64,000 nucleotides of DNA, from positions 1,364,001 through 1,428,000 of the forward strand of contig JADJRJ010000031.1 in the NCBI GenBank assembly GCA_016712265.1. Reading direction: 5' to 3'. This stretch comes from Gemmatimonadota bacterium. Its GTDB lineage: Bacteria; Gemmatimonadota; Gemmatimonadetes; Gemmatimonadales; Gemmatimonadaceae. Positions 8,564 to 15,894 of this stretch are shown here, piece by piece. The translations under genes were made by a program, and so were the position numbers. The notes under the pieces were generated by a model, which worked only from the letters and a program-made list of their open reading frames with translations, searched no databases and had not been told where the DNA came from. The number at the start of each line of letters is the position of its first letter. Within the stretch, counting starts at the first letter, position 1.

Positions 8564-9580
8564 ATGTTCTGTCCCGACTGTGGTACGTGGAATCGGACGC
8601 GCGCGGTGAGCTGTGCGCGGTGCAAGGGCGACCTCCCGGAAGTGTCTGGGGCGCCGGTGGAGCAGCCGGATACGGAGGTGACGGCCCTGCGCAAGGCGTG
8701 TGGGGGCCGGTACCAGGTAATGCGCCGCATGGGGAGTGGCGGGATGGCCCACGTGTATTACGCGCTCCACGCCCAACTGGAGCGGCCGCTGGTCGTGAAG
8801 GTGCTGCATGCGCACCTGGCGAAGGATACGGAGATGCGGGAACGGTTCCGTCGCGAAGCCGAGGCGTCGGCGCAGCTGTATCATCCGCACATCTGTCCGA
8901 TTATCGACTTCGCCGAGTTAGGTGACCTGGTGTTCCTGGTCATGCCCTACCTCGCCGGTGGGTCCCTCGCCGACGTGCTCGTGCGGGACAAGACGGTGGC
9001 GCCGGGTATTGCCGTCTCGATCTGTGCGCAGGTGGCCGTGGCGCTGGACTACGCGCACCGTCGGGGGATCGTGCACCGGGACGTGAAGCCGGACAATGTG
9101 TTGTTCGACGAAGACGGTCACGCCCAGCTCACCGACTTCGGCATCGCCACGGCGCGCTTTCATGGTCGGCTCACCCGGACCGGGCGCGCGATGGGCACGC
9201 CCCACTACATGTCGCCCGAACAGGCAATGGGGAAGATGGTCGATGGGCGCAGCGACCTCTACGCCGTCGGGGTGATGCTCTACGAGATGTTACTCGGCTT
9301 TCCCCCGTTTGACGGCGCGGACAGCTACAGCGTCGGGTACAAGCAGGTCCATGAACAAGCTGTCGCACCGGACATGGTGGATTCGCGGGTCCCGCGCAGC
9401 CTGTCGACCCTGGTCATGAAGTGCCTGGCCAAGGGGGTGGACGACCGGTTCCAGACCGGGTTCGAGCTCGCGGACGCCCTCGTGGCCTGGCTCGGCGAGC
9501 ACGGGGCCGCGACGCCGGCGGAGCAGCGCTCCGCCGTCCTGAGCCGACGGACGGCCAGCGCGGCTGTTGCTTCGCTTTAG
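8564..9580 (+). CDS. Serine/threonine protein kinase with N-terminal zinc ribbon
   Basis: 338 residues. Residues 2-22 form a zinc ribbon (MFCPDCGTWNRTRAVSCARC) with two CxxC pairs. The Hanks-type kinase domain spans about 49-320: glycine loop MGSGGMAHVYYA, catalytic Lys in VVKVLHAHL, HRD loop IVHRDVKPDNVLF, DFG in LTDFGIATARF, and the APE-like SPEQAMG. There is no transmembrane or PASTA region, so it is predicted to be soluble. It sits directly after the GvpL/F-like gene (3 bp gap), and its end overlaps the end of the convergent methyltransferase gene by 4 bp. The same zinc-ribbon architecture recurs in the FHA and nuclease-like proteins near 57-60 kb. Confidence 0.95.
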   Translation: MFCPDCGTWNRTRAVSCARCKGDLPEVSGAPVEQPDTEVTALRKACGGRYQVMRRMGSGGMAHVYYALHAQLERPLVVKVLHAHLAKDTEMRERFRREAEASAQLYHPHICPIIDFAELGDLVFLVMPYLAGGSLADVLVRDKTVAPGIAVSICAQVAVALDYAHRRGIVHRDVKPDNVLFDEDGHAQLTDFGIATARFHGRLTRTGRAMGTPHYMSPEQAMGKMVDGRSDLYAVGVMLYEMLLGFPPFDGADSYSVGYKQVHEQAVAPDMVDSRVPRSLSTLVMKCLAKGVDDRFQTGFELADALVAWLGEHGAATPAEQRSAVLSRRTASAAVASL

Positions 9581-10200
9581 CGGGGCAGGCGGGCGATGAA
9601 GCCCCAGTAGGTGTCGGGGCCGGCCTCGGTGCCGAAGTTCACCTCGAGCGTGTCGACGATCTCGAAACCGCTGCGCAGGATCAGGCTCCCCAGCATCGAG
9701 CGGCCAAGGACCGAGTAGTGATTGCCGTTGGTCTGGTGGCGGCACGCGGTGTCTGGCGCCGGGACCTCGACGTACAAGCATCCCCCTGGGGCCAGAATCT
9801 GGCGGAACCCATCGAGCGTGAAGTACGGGAAGATGCTGTGCTCCAGGCAGTGCCGACACCACACCAGGTCGAACTGCCCGTCCTCGAACTCCAGGAACGA
9901 CTGGTCCATCTGGCGCACGTCGTACCCGGCCGCCTGGCAGGCCGCGACGTCGACCGCATTCAAGGTGATGCCGATGGGCTGGTACCCTCGGGCGACGAAT
10001 CGTTTGAGGGCGACCCCCTGGCCACACCCCACGTCGAGGACGCGCGCGCCGTCGGGCAGGTTGAAGAGCTGCAGCGCCCGTTCCATCACGTCCCCGGTGA
10101 TGGCATCATGCAATGCGGAGACCGGTTCCGGGTAGGTCTCGGTGGCAATGCGGTCGAGAAAGGTCTCGAGTCGGGCGAGGCTGGTGGCGGCGAGGGTCAT
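9577..10200 (-). CDS. Class I SAM-dependent methyltransferase
   Basis: 207 residues. SAM-binding motif I is ARVLDVGCGQGVALKRFV (about residues 51-68), followed by an acidic end of strand 2, the motif QMDQSFLEFEDGQFDLVWCR, and the post-motif region HCLEHSIFPYFTLDGFRQIL and PGGCLYVEVPAPD, typical of the UbiE/Methyltransf_11 class. Substrate is not evident. The gene is transcribed opposite to the kinase and their 3' ends overlap by 4 bp, so no room exists for a terminator between them. Confidence 0.9.
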   Translation of the reverse strand: MTLAATSLARLETFLDRIATETYPEPVSALHDAITGDVMERALQLFNLPDGARVLDVGCGQGVALKRFVARGYQPIGITLNAVDVAACQAAGYDVRQMDQSFLEFEDGQFDLVWCRHCLEHSIFPYFTLDGFRQILAPGGCLYVEVPAPDTACRHQTNGNHYSVLGRSMLGSLILRSGFEIVDTLEVNFGTEAGPDTYWGFIARLPR

Positions 10201-10264
10201 TGAAACCGGGGGCTATGGGATCTCAATGGAGGATCGGCGTCGCCCGGTGATCCTGCAGCCGCCG

Positions 10265-10738
10265 TCAGTCGAGGAAGCGCCGCCGCGTGCCTGGGGCAGG
10301 GAGGGGGCAGGCGTCCAGCTTGCCGAAGATGCGATAGCGTGTCGCGGCAACACGGTCATAGACCCAGTCACGCAGCGGACGAGGCACCAGGTAGGCGATG
10401 GCCGCCAGGTTCCAGACGCCGCCCAGGTAGCGCGCCACCTGCAGGGCGGCGGTCGAGCGCACCCACGCCCCGTCTTTGTAGAGGAGCACCACGGAGTCCA
10501 CTGCGGCGAGTTGCGGAAGGAGGCGTCGCGCTTCGTCTCCGATCGGCCCCTGCAGCGTGGCGAAGCGCATGGCGCCCTCGGGGTCTCGCTTCAGGATGAA
10601 CTGCACGAACCGGTTGCAGAGGCCGCAGACGCCGTCGTACAACAGGACGTAGCCGTGCGCATCGATCGCTCGTCGCAGCGGGGAGGCCGCGGGGACCGAC
10701 ATGCGGGCGAGTGGGAGCTTCGGGCGCGCGCGAGCCAT
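10265..10738 (-). CDS. Thiol-disulfide oxidoreductase DCC family protein (DUF393)
   Basis: 157 residues from ATG 10738; an upstream ATG at 10780 adds 14 residues with no family similarity. The DCC family hallmark is YDGVCGLCNRFVQFILKRD with the redox-type CxxC, followed by FATLQGPIGDEARRLL, VLLYKDGAWVRSTAAL, and the C-terminal LRDWVYDRVAATRYRIFGK then CPLP. These proteins have a thioredoxin-like fold and are predicted to act on disulfides, but substrates are mostly unknown. It is separated from the methyltransferase by 64 bp and is divergent from priA. Confidence 0.88.
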   Translation of the reverse strand: MARARPKLPLARMSVPAASPLRRAIDAHGYVLLYDGVCGLCNRFVQFILKRDPEGAMRFATLQGPIGDEARRLLPQLAAVDSVVLLYKDGAWVRSTAALQVARYLGGVWNLAAIAYLVPRPLRDWVYDRVAATRYRIFGKLDACPLPAPGTRRRFLD

Positions 10739-10844
10739 CACACGCAAGCTAGTGGGCCGGCGTGGTGGTGTGCACGCCATTTTCGACCGGCCAATGCGCG
10801 CGCGTGAGCGATTCGGCGCGTCGCCCGGTTCGGTCCGGGGATCG

Positions 10845-10859
10845 CCCTAGATTTGCGTG
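10845..10859 (+). promoter_or_regulatory. Possible -10 element and near-leaderless start of priA
   Basis: The sequence CCCTAGATTTGCGTG stands immediately before the ATG at 10860. TAGATT fits a TAnnnT extended -10, only a few bases from the start codon, and there is no Shine-Dalgarno-like purine run. This suggests a leaderless or very short-leader mRNA. This is inference from pattern alone. Confidence 0.3.
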
Positions 10860-13157
10860 ATGCCACGCGTCGTGGACGTCGCCCTCGCACTTCCGCTCTT
10901 TCGGACCTTTTCGTACCTCCCGCCCACGGATGGGGTGGAGGTCGCGCCGGGGAGCCGCGTCGTGGTGCCGTTCCGGAATCGTCGTGAGGTAGGTGTGGCC
11001 CTTGGCAGCCGCGAGGTTCCCGAAGGCGAGCGCGCCTGGAAGCGGATCGTGAGTGTGCCGGACCCGGACCCCGCCGTCGGGCCGGCCCTGCTCGCGACAG
11101 CGCAGTGGATCTCGTCGCACTACGTCGCGCCGATGGGCGTGGTGCTGCGCGCGGCCCTCCCCGTGCAGCTCACCTCCGCGGCGGCGCCAACCCCGCCCGG
11201 AAAGCGGCAGCGCGTCGTGGTACTGCACCGCCGCCTGGACTCCCTGATGGAGCGTGACGCCCTGTTCAAGCGGACGCCGAAACAGCGCGTGGTGTACGAG
11301 CACCTCGAGGCCAACAACGATCGAGCCACGGCGGCCGCCCTCCATGAGCGGCTCGGCATTGGCGACGGGGTCCTGCGCGCCATGGCGCAGCGTGGCCTGG
11401 TACGACTGGAACAGGAGGGCGTGCTGCGTGATCCGTTCGCCACGCGTGCCGTTGCGCCGGCGTCCGCCTACCAGCCAACCGAAGCGCAGCAGGCGGCGAT
11501 CGACCAGATCTCGCAGGCGCCGCCCGGGACCGTGACCCTCCTGCACGGGGTAACCGGGAGTGGCAAGACGCTCGTGTACCTGGAAGTGCTGCGCCGCGCC
11601 CTCGTCGATCCGACGGCAACCGCCATCGTGCTCGTCCCGGAAATTGCCCTCACGCCGCAGACCGTCGCGCGCTTCCGGGCGTGGTTTGGTGACCAGGTGG
11701 CGGTGCTGCACAGCGCGTTGTCGGACGGCGAGCGACTGGACGCCTGGCGAGTGCTCCAGCGCCGCGAACGCCGGATCGCGGTCGGTGCACGGTCGGCGAT
11801 CTTTGCGCCGTTGGCCAACGTGCGGGTCATCGTGGTCGACGAGGAGCACGAGGCGAGCTACAAGCAGGCCGAATCGCCGCGGTATCACGCGCGCGATGTG
11901 GCGATTGTCCGTGCGCGGCACGAGGGGGCGGTGGTCGTCCTTGGGAGCGCGACGCCCTCCCTCGAGAGCTGGCACCACGCGCAGGAGGGACGGCACACCC
12001 TCGTGTCGCTCCCGGACCGCGTGGGGGGCGGCGTCCTGCCGTCGGTGTCGGTGGTGGACCTTCGGGGGCCGCGTCCCTCGGTGGCCCAGCTCCCCGATGG
12101 GGCGCGGGTCCCTGCGCCGCCACAGGAGCCGGCAGAGCGGGATCCCTTTCGTCGGGTGATCTGCCAGTCGTTGGAGTCGGCGTTGCGGGAACGGATCGCC
12201 CGTGGTGAGCAGTCCATCGTGTTGCTCAACCGACGCGGCTACGCCTCGTTTCTGCAGTGCGCGAGCTGCGGGGAGGTCGCGGCGTGTCCCAATTGCTCAA
12301 TCTCGCTCACGCTGCACCGGACCCCGGAGCGGCTGGCGTGTCACTACTGCGGACATCATGAGGAGGTGCACCAGGCCTGCCGGCGGTGCCGGGCGCCGAC
12401 CGTCCGCCACAAGGGGCTCGGCACCCAACAGGTGGAACGCTTGTTAGGCGAGCGCCTGCCCACGGCACGCATCGCCCGCATGGACCTGGACACGACGAGC
12501 GGCAAATGGGCCCATGCCGACATATTGGATCGCGTGGGACGCGGCGAGGTGGACATTCTCCTCGGTACGCAGATGATCGCCAAGGGCTTGGACTTTCCCG
12601 GCGTGACCCTGGTCGGTGTGATCGATGCCGATGTGGGAATGAACCTGCCCGATTTTCGCGCCGCCGAACGGACGTTTCAGCTGCTCGCCCAGGTGGCCGG
12701 TCGGGCCGGTCGCAGCGTCAAGGCCGGGCATGTCATCGTGCAGACGCGCATGCCGGACCACCACGCGGTCACCTGTGCGGTGACCCACGATTATCACAGC
12801 TTCGTGGCCCGTGAGCTGGCCGACCGGCGGGCGCCCGCCTATCCCCCGATGGTGCGCCTGGCCAACGTCGTGTTCAGTGGCATCGAAGAGGTCGCCGTTG
12901 CCGAGGTGGCGCAGGCGGCGGCGTCCTGGCTCCAGCGCCTTGTGGAAAACCGCCAGCTCACGGGGGTCCGCCTGATCGGGCCTGCGCCGTCGCCGATCAC
13001 CCGCATCAAGACGCGCTACAGGTGGCACCTGCTGCTCAAATCGGTCGACGGTCGTATGCTCACAAATGTGTTGCGGTTCTTCGCCGAACGATTCGACGTG
13101 CCCGCCCGCCATGAACTGCGGGTCAGCATCGATCGTGATCCGGTCACTTTGCTCTAG
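10860..13157 (+). CDS. priA: Primosomal protein N' (replication restart helicase PriA)
   Basis: 765 residues from ATG 10860; a GTG directly in front (10857) is an alternative start. It begins with the PriA 3'-DNA-end-binding domain (VVDVALALPLFRTFSYLPP). Helicase motifs follow: Walker A HGVTGSGKTLVY (about residue 227), DEEH box VIVVDEEHEASYKQ, and LGSATPSLESW. A paired zinc-binding region has eight cysteines (CASCGEVAACPNC and CHYCGHHEEVHQACRRC). Motifs V and VI are ILLGTQMIAKGLDFPGVTLV and LLAQVAGRAGRS. PriA reloads the replisome at stalled forks. Length is close to the family norm (about 730-800). Confidence 0.97.
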   Translation: MPRVVDVALALPLFRTFSYLPPTDGVEVAPGSRVVVPFRNRREVGVALGSREVPEGERAWKRIVSVPDPDPAVGPALLATAQWISSHYVAPMGVVLRAALPVQLTSAAAPTPPGKRQRVVVLHRRLDSLMERDALFKRTPKQRVVYEHLEANNDRATAAALHERLGIGDGVLRAMAQRGLVRLEQEGVLRDPFATRAVAPASAYQPTEAQQAAIDQISQAPPGTVTLLHGVTGSGKTLVYLEVLRRALVDPTATAIVLVPEIALTPQTVARFRAWFGDQVAVLHSALSDGERLDAWRVLQRRERRIAVGARSAIFAPLANVRVIVVDEEHEASYKQAESPRYHARDVAIVRARHEGAVVVLGSATPSLESWHHAQEGRHTLVSLPDRVGGGVLPSVSVVDLRGPRPSVAQLPDGARVPAPPQEPAERDPFRRVICQSLESALRERIARGEQSIVLLNRRGYASFLQCASCGEVAACPNCSISLTLHRTPERLACHYCGHHEEVHQACRRCRAPTVRHKGLGTQQVERLLGERLPTARIARMDLDTTSGKWAHADILDRVGRGEVDILLGTQMIAKGLDFPGVTLVGVIDADVGMNLPDFRAAERTFQLLAQVAGRAGRSVKAGHVIVQTRMPDHHAVTCAVTHDYHSFVARELADRRAPAYPPMVRLANVVFSGIEEVAVAEVAQAAASWLQRLVENRQLTGVRLIGPAPSPITRIKTRYRWHLLLKSVDGRMLTNVLRFFAERFDVPARHELRVSIDRDPVTLL

Positions 13158-13196
13158 GTGCGGTGACTCGCGTTATGATCGCGCGTGTCACCCGTG

Positions 13197-13202
13197 TATC
13201 TT
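13197..13202 (+). promoter_or_regulatory. Candidate -10 element (TATCTT) upstream of the gene at 13303
   Basis: GTATCTTG occurs here about 100 bp before the start at 13303, and the identical octamer GTATCTTG occurs at 14908-14915 before the lipoprotein gene at 14942. A/T-rich hexamers are rare in this DNA, so the repeat of the same octamer in two upstream regions suggests a -10 box. No convincing -35 hexamer is seen 17 bp upstream. Confidence 0.3.
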
Positions 13203-13302
13203 GCGGAGTGCCCAACGCACCGGACTCGATGAACCTGCCTCGTCTGCATTCGCCCGCCGCGATCGCTCCCTCCTGCCGTCCTCCATTCGTGGGGGTCGTG
13301 CG

Positions 13303-14112
13303 ATGAATGACGTGACGCGCCGCTTTCTCAACGGAGTGCTCGAGCGAGTACCCGAGTCCCGCATCGTGGAGGTGCGGGTGTTTCCCGCCATGCGGCAAGG
13401 CGGGGTCGAATCGGGGATCGCCGTCCTCGCCGTCGAGCAGGGGTTCGATTCCATCCCGGATGCAACAGCGGCGCTCGAGATGGACGAGCTGGTCGAGGAC
13501 GCCGTAGATGGTGCGGTGGTCCCGGCCGATCACGAGATGGTCATGACCCTCGCGATCGCCGAAGTTGATGACGCCGAGTCCGACGACCTGGGCGACGCTG
13601 GCAGCGGTCTCGGGGACTCGTGGCCGGTGACGGTGACGTCTGACGAAGCGGCCGTCGAGCGCGAGCGGGCCCTCTTGGTCACATCCGATGGGGTGCACGT
13701 CGCGGACCTTCCGTTGCACGAGATGGCCGATGCCACGGTGGGCGACGTGGAGCGGGAACTCGACACCGACGTCGCGCTGGCCGACGTGGGCGTGGCCGAA
13801 CCGGAAGAATCGATCGCGTTAGGCGATATCCTCGCCCTCCCGGCGCCGGAGCGGACCGTCCCCGTGCGTGACCCGCAGGAACGACTCGCCATCCTTTGTG
13901 CACGTTATCGTCTCGTGCTCAAGGGACCGGATCGCGGGAAGTGGGAGCTTGAGGTCGTGCACCAGGCCGATGCGCCGCTGGCGACCCTGGACCGGGTGAT
14001 CGCCGGTGTGGTGCGCCGGTCGGGGGAGACGGCCGAACCGGAGCGCTTGAGTGGCGAGTCCCTTCGCACGCGGCTCGACGCGCCCCCGTGGGTCGAGGGG
14101 GCCGCGGCCTGA
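13303..14112 (+). CDS. Acidic protein of unknown function upstream of ccdA
   Basis: 269 residues from ATG 13303; the longer reading frame starting at 13066 would begin inside priA and is rejected. The N-terminus (MNDVTRRFLNGVLERVPESR) is followed by an ordered-looking segment to about residue 80. Residues ~80-180 are an acidic, low-complexity region rich in Asp, Glu, Val and Ala. A compact C-terminal part (ERLAILCARYRLVLKGPDRG, KWELEVVHQADAPLATLDRV) may be a small domain. There is no signal peptide. I do not recognise the family. It ends 1 bp before the ccdA start, so co-transcription is likely. Confidence 0.75.
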   Translation: MNDVTRRFLNGVLERVPESRIVEVRVFPAMRQGGVESGIAVLAVEQGFDSIPDATAALEMDELVEDAVDGAVVPADHEMVMTLAIAEVDDAESDDLGDAGSGLGDSWPVTVTSDEAAVERERALLVTSDGVHVADLPLHEMADATVGDVERELDTDVALADVGVAEPEESIALGDILALPAPERTVPVRDPQERLAILCARYRLVLKGPDRGKWELEVVHQADAPLATLDRVIAGVVRRSGETAEPERLSGESLRTRLDAPPWVEGAAA

Positions 14113-14113
14113 C

Positions 14114-14845
14114 ATGGAGGTCGCGAGCGTCGGCTGGTTTGTCGCCTTTACGGCGGGACTGCTGTCCTTCCTCTCGCCCTGCGTCCTGCCGCTCGTCCCC
14201 ACCTACATCACGTTCATCAGTGGTGTCTCGCTGGAGGACGCGCAGTCAACGGCGACGCGACGGACGGCCCTCATCCATGGCCTGCTTTTCACCTTTGGCT
14301 TCTCGCTGATCTTTGTCGCCATCGGCGCAATTGCCTCGGGGATCGGCCAGGTCGCCGTCGCCAACCGCGGGTGGATCAGCAAGGCCGGCGGCGTGATGAT
14401 CATCATCTTCGGGCTGTACCTGATGGGGATCCTGCGCAGCCAGATGCTCTCCACCGAGAAGCGGGTGCACCTGGCCGACAAGCCCGCCGGGTACCTCGGC
14501 ACGGTGTTCGTTGGCATCGCGTTCGGCGCAGGGTGGACGCCCTGCATCGGCCCGATCCTCGCGTCGATCTACGCGTACGCGTCCGCGCAGGAGACGATGG
14601 GGGAGGCCCTTGGGCTGCTCGTGGCGTACTCGCTCGGGTTGGCGGTTCCCTTCATCATCTCGGCCGTGGCGGTCGATCGCTTCATGGCCTTTTTCCACCG
14701 CATCAAGCGACACATGGCCTGGTTGCAGCGGGGAACCGGGGTGATCATGGTGGCGATCGGGGTGCTGATGGTCACGGGGCGTTTCACAATCCTCGCGTCC
14801 TACCTGAACCGGTTCACTCCGGAGTTCCTCCTGGACCGGTTGTAG
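14114..14845 (+). CDS. ccdA: Cytochrome c biogenesis protein CcdA (thiol:disulfide transporter)
   Basis: 243 residues from ATG 14114. CcdA/DsbD-type six-helix membrane protein that passes electrons from cytoplasmic thioredoxin to extracytoplasmic acceptors. The two redox cysteines sit in the family contexts FLSPCVLPLVPTYITFISG (helix 1, about residue 18) and GAGWTPCIGPILASIYAY (helix 4, about residue 140). The remaining hydrophobic segments (LLFTFGFSLIFVAIGAIASG, GGVMIIIFGLYLMGIL, ALGLLVAYSLGLAVPFIISA, GVIMVAIGVLMVTG) match six spans. The nearby DCC-family thiol protein may belong to the same redox theme, but that is inference. Confidence 0.95.
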   Translation: MEVASVGWFVAFTAGLLSFLSPCVLPLVPTYITFISGVSLEDAQSTATRRTALIHGLLFTFGFSLIFVAIGAIASGIGQVAVANRGWISKAGGVMIIIFGLYLMGILRSQMLSTEKRVHLADKPAGYLGTVFVGIAFGAGWTPCIGPILASIYAYASAQETMGEALGLLVAYSLGLAVPFIISAVAVDRFMAFFHRIKRHMAWLQRGTGVIMVAIGVLMVTGRFTILASYLNRFTPEFLLDRL

Positions 14846-14907
14846 ACGACCTCGCCTGGCACCACCCCGGCCGGTCATGGGTCACGGCACCTTTCGCCCC
14901 GGCGGTG

Positions 14908-14915
14908 GTATCTTG
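14908..14915 (+). promoter_or_regulatory. Candidate -10 element (GTATCTTG) before the glycine-zipper lipoprotein gene
   Basis: Same octamer as at 13196-13203, lying 27 bp before ATG 14942 in a gap of 96 bp after ccdA. A purine stretch GGAGGG follows directly (14915-14920). Inference from repetition only. Confidence 0.3.
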
Positions 14916-14941
14916 GAGGGACCCCATCCACCCGGACCCCG

Positions 14942-15829
14942 ATGCGCACTCCACTGCTCGTTGCCGCGCTGGCCGCTATCGCCTTGGCCTGCGGCGACCG
15001 CACGAATGACGGCTTGGCGCAGGACTCGACCCTGACGCGCGACCTGGCTCGCGCGGGCGAGGATTCAATGGCGCAGCCGCAATTGCAGGATGTGCCGGAC
15101 ACCGCGGTGCTCGCGGAAGCCCCGCCTCCACCTCCGCCGGCCGCGACACCCAAGTCGACGCCGCGGCCGAAGCAGAGCCTGCCGCCCGCGAAGTCCAACC
15201 CAACCCCCACGCCGACCCCAACTCCACCACCGGCGCCAGCACCCACCACGACGCCGAGTGGGAACACGATCGACAAGGGGAGTGGTGCGGCGGAGAAGGC
15301 GACCGGGAGTGTCGCGGCTGGGAGCATCCTCAAGTTGGACGCGCTCAACCAGGTGTGCACCAACACCAACAAGGTGGGCGACCGATTTACCGCCACAGTG
15401 ACGGAAGCGGTCAGTGGCTCGAACGGGGTGATGATCCCGTCTGGTGCCGACGTGACGCTCGAACTGACGGAGCTCAAGCGCTCGGACAACACCAATGACA
15501 ACATCGTGATGGGGTTCCGGGTGATCAACGTGACCTTCGGCGGGCGCACCTACCCGTTGGATGCGGATGTGCAGACGGCGACCATTGATCGTGTGCGTGC
15601 GTCGAGCAAGGGGAATGACGCGAAGAAGGTGGCGGGCGGCGCGGCGGTCGGCGCGATCGTCGGTCAGGTCCTCGGCAAGGGGAAGAAGGGGACGCTGATC
15701 GGTGCGGCTGCCGGTGCGGCGGCGGGTGCGGCCGCGGCGGCGGCGACGGCGAATTACGAAGGCTGCGTGAATGCCGGGGCGGACATCGTGGTGAAGCTGA
15801 ACACTTCAGTGGTGATCGCCGCGACCTGA
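14942..15829 (+). CDS. Lipoprotein with proline-rich linker and glycine-zipper domain
   Basis: 295 residues. A lipoprotein signal (MRTPLLVAALAAIALACGDR, lipobox ALAC, Cys17) directs it to a membrane face. Residues ~60-105 form a Pro/Thr-rich linker with PPPPPP and TPTPTPTP runs. A beta-rich domain (~115-215, with DRFTATVTEAV, GADVTLELTELKRS, FRVINVTFGGRTYPLDA) follows. Residues ~225-270 contain a glycine-zipper stretch (GGAAVGAIVGQVLGKGKKGT then AAAGAAAGAAAAAAT), as in YMGG-like and OmpA-like glycine-zipper lipoproteins. It ends NTSVVIAAT. Its function is unknown. A bidirectional terminator follows. Confidence 0.85.
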   Translation: MRTPLLVAALAAIALACGDRTNDGLAQDSTLTRDLARAGEDSMAQPQLQDVPDTAVLAEAPPPPPPAATPKSTPRPKQSLPPAKSNPTPTPTPTPPPAPAPTTTPSGNTIDKGSGAAEKATGSVAAGSILKLDALNQVCTNTNKVGDRFTATVTEAVSGSNGVMIPSGADVTLELTELKRSDNTNDNIVMGFRVINVTFGGRTYPLDADVQTATIDRVRASSKGNDAKKVAGGAAVGAIVGQVLGKGKKGTLIGAAAGAAAGAAAAAATANYEGCVNAGADIVVKLNTSVVIAAT

Positions 15830-15848
15830 GCTGTGCCGGGGTTGCGAT

Positions 15849-15884
15849 GAAGGGGCGCGGCTGACGGACCAGCGGCGCCCCTTC
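15849..15884. terminator. Bidirectional hairpin terminator between convergent genes
   Basis: A perfect 10-bp stem (GAAGGGGCGC with GCGCCCCTTC) is extended after one G-G mismatch by GCTG/CAGC around the loop ACGGAC. It lies between the stop of the lipoprotein gene (15829) and the stop of the convergent RCC1 gene (15895). No long U-tract is present, as is common in very GC-rich genomes. Confidence 0.75.
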
Positions 15885-15894
15885 GTACGAGCGA

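Noticed and set aside
15120..15250. Simple-sequence tract
   Set aside because: It encodes the Pro/Thr-rich linker of a lipoprotein and is explained by coding.
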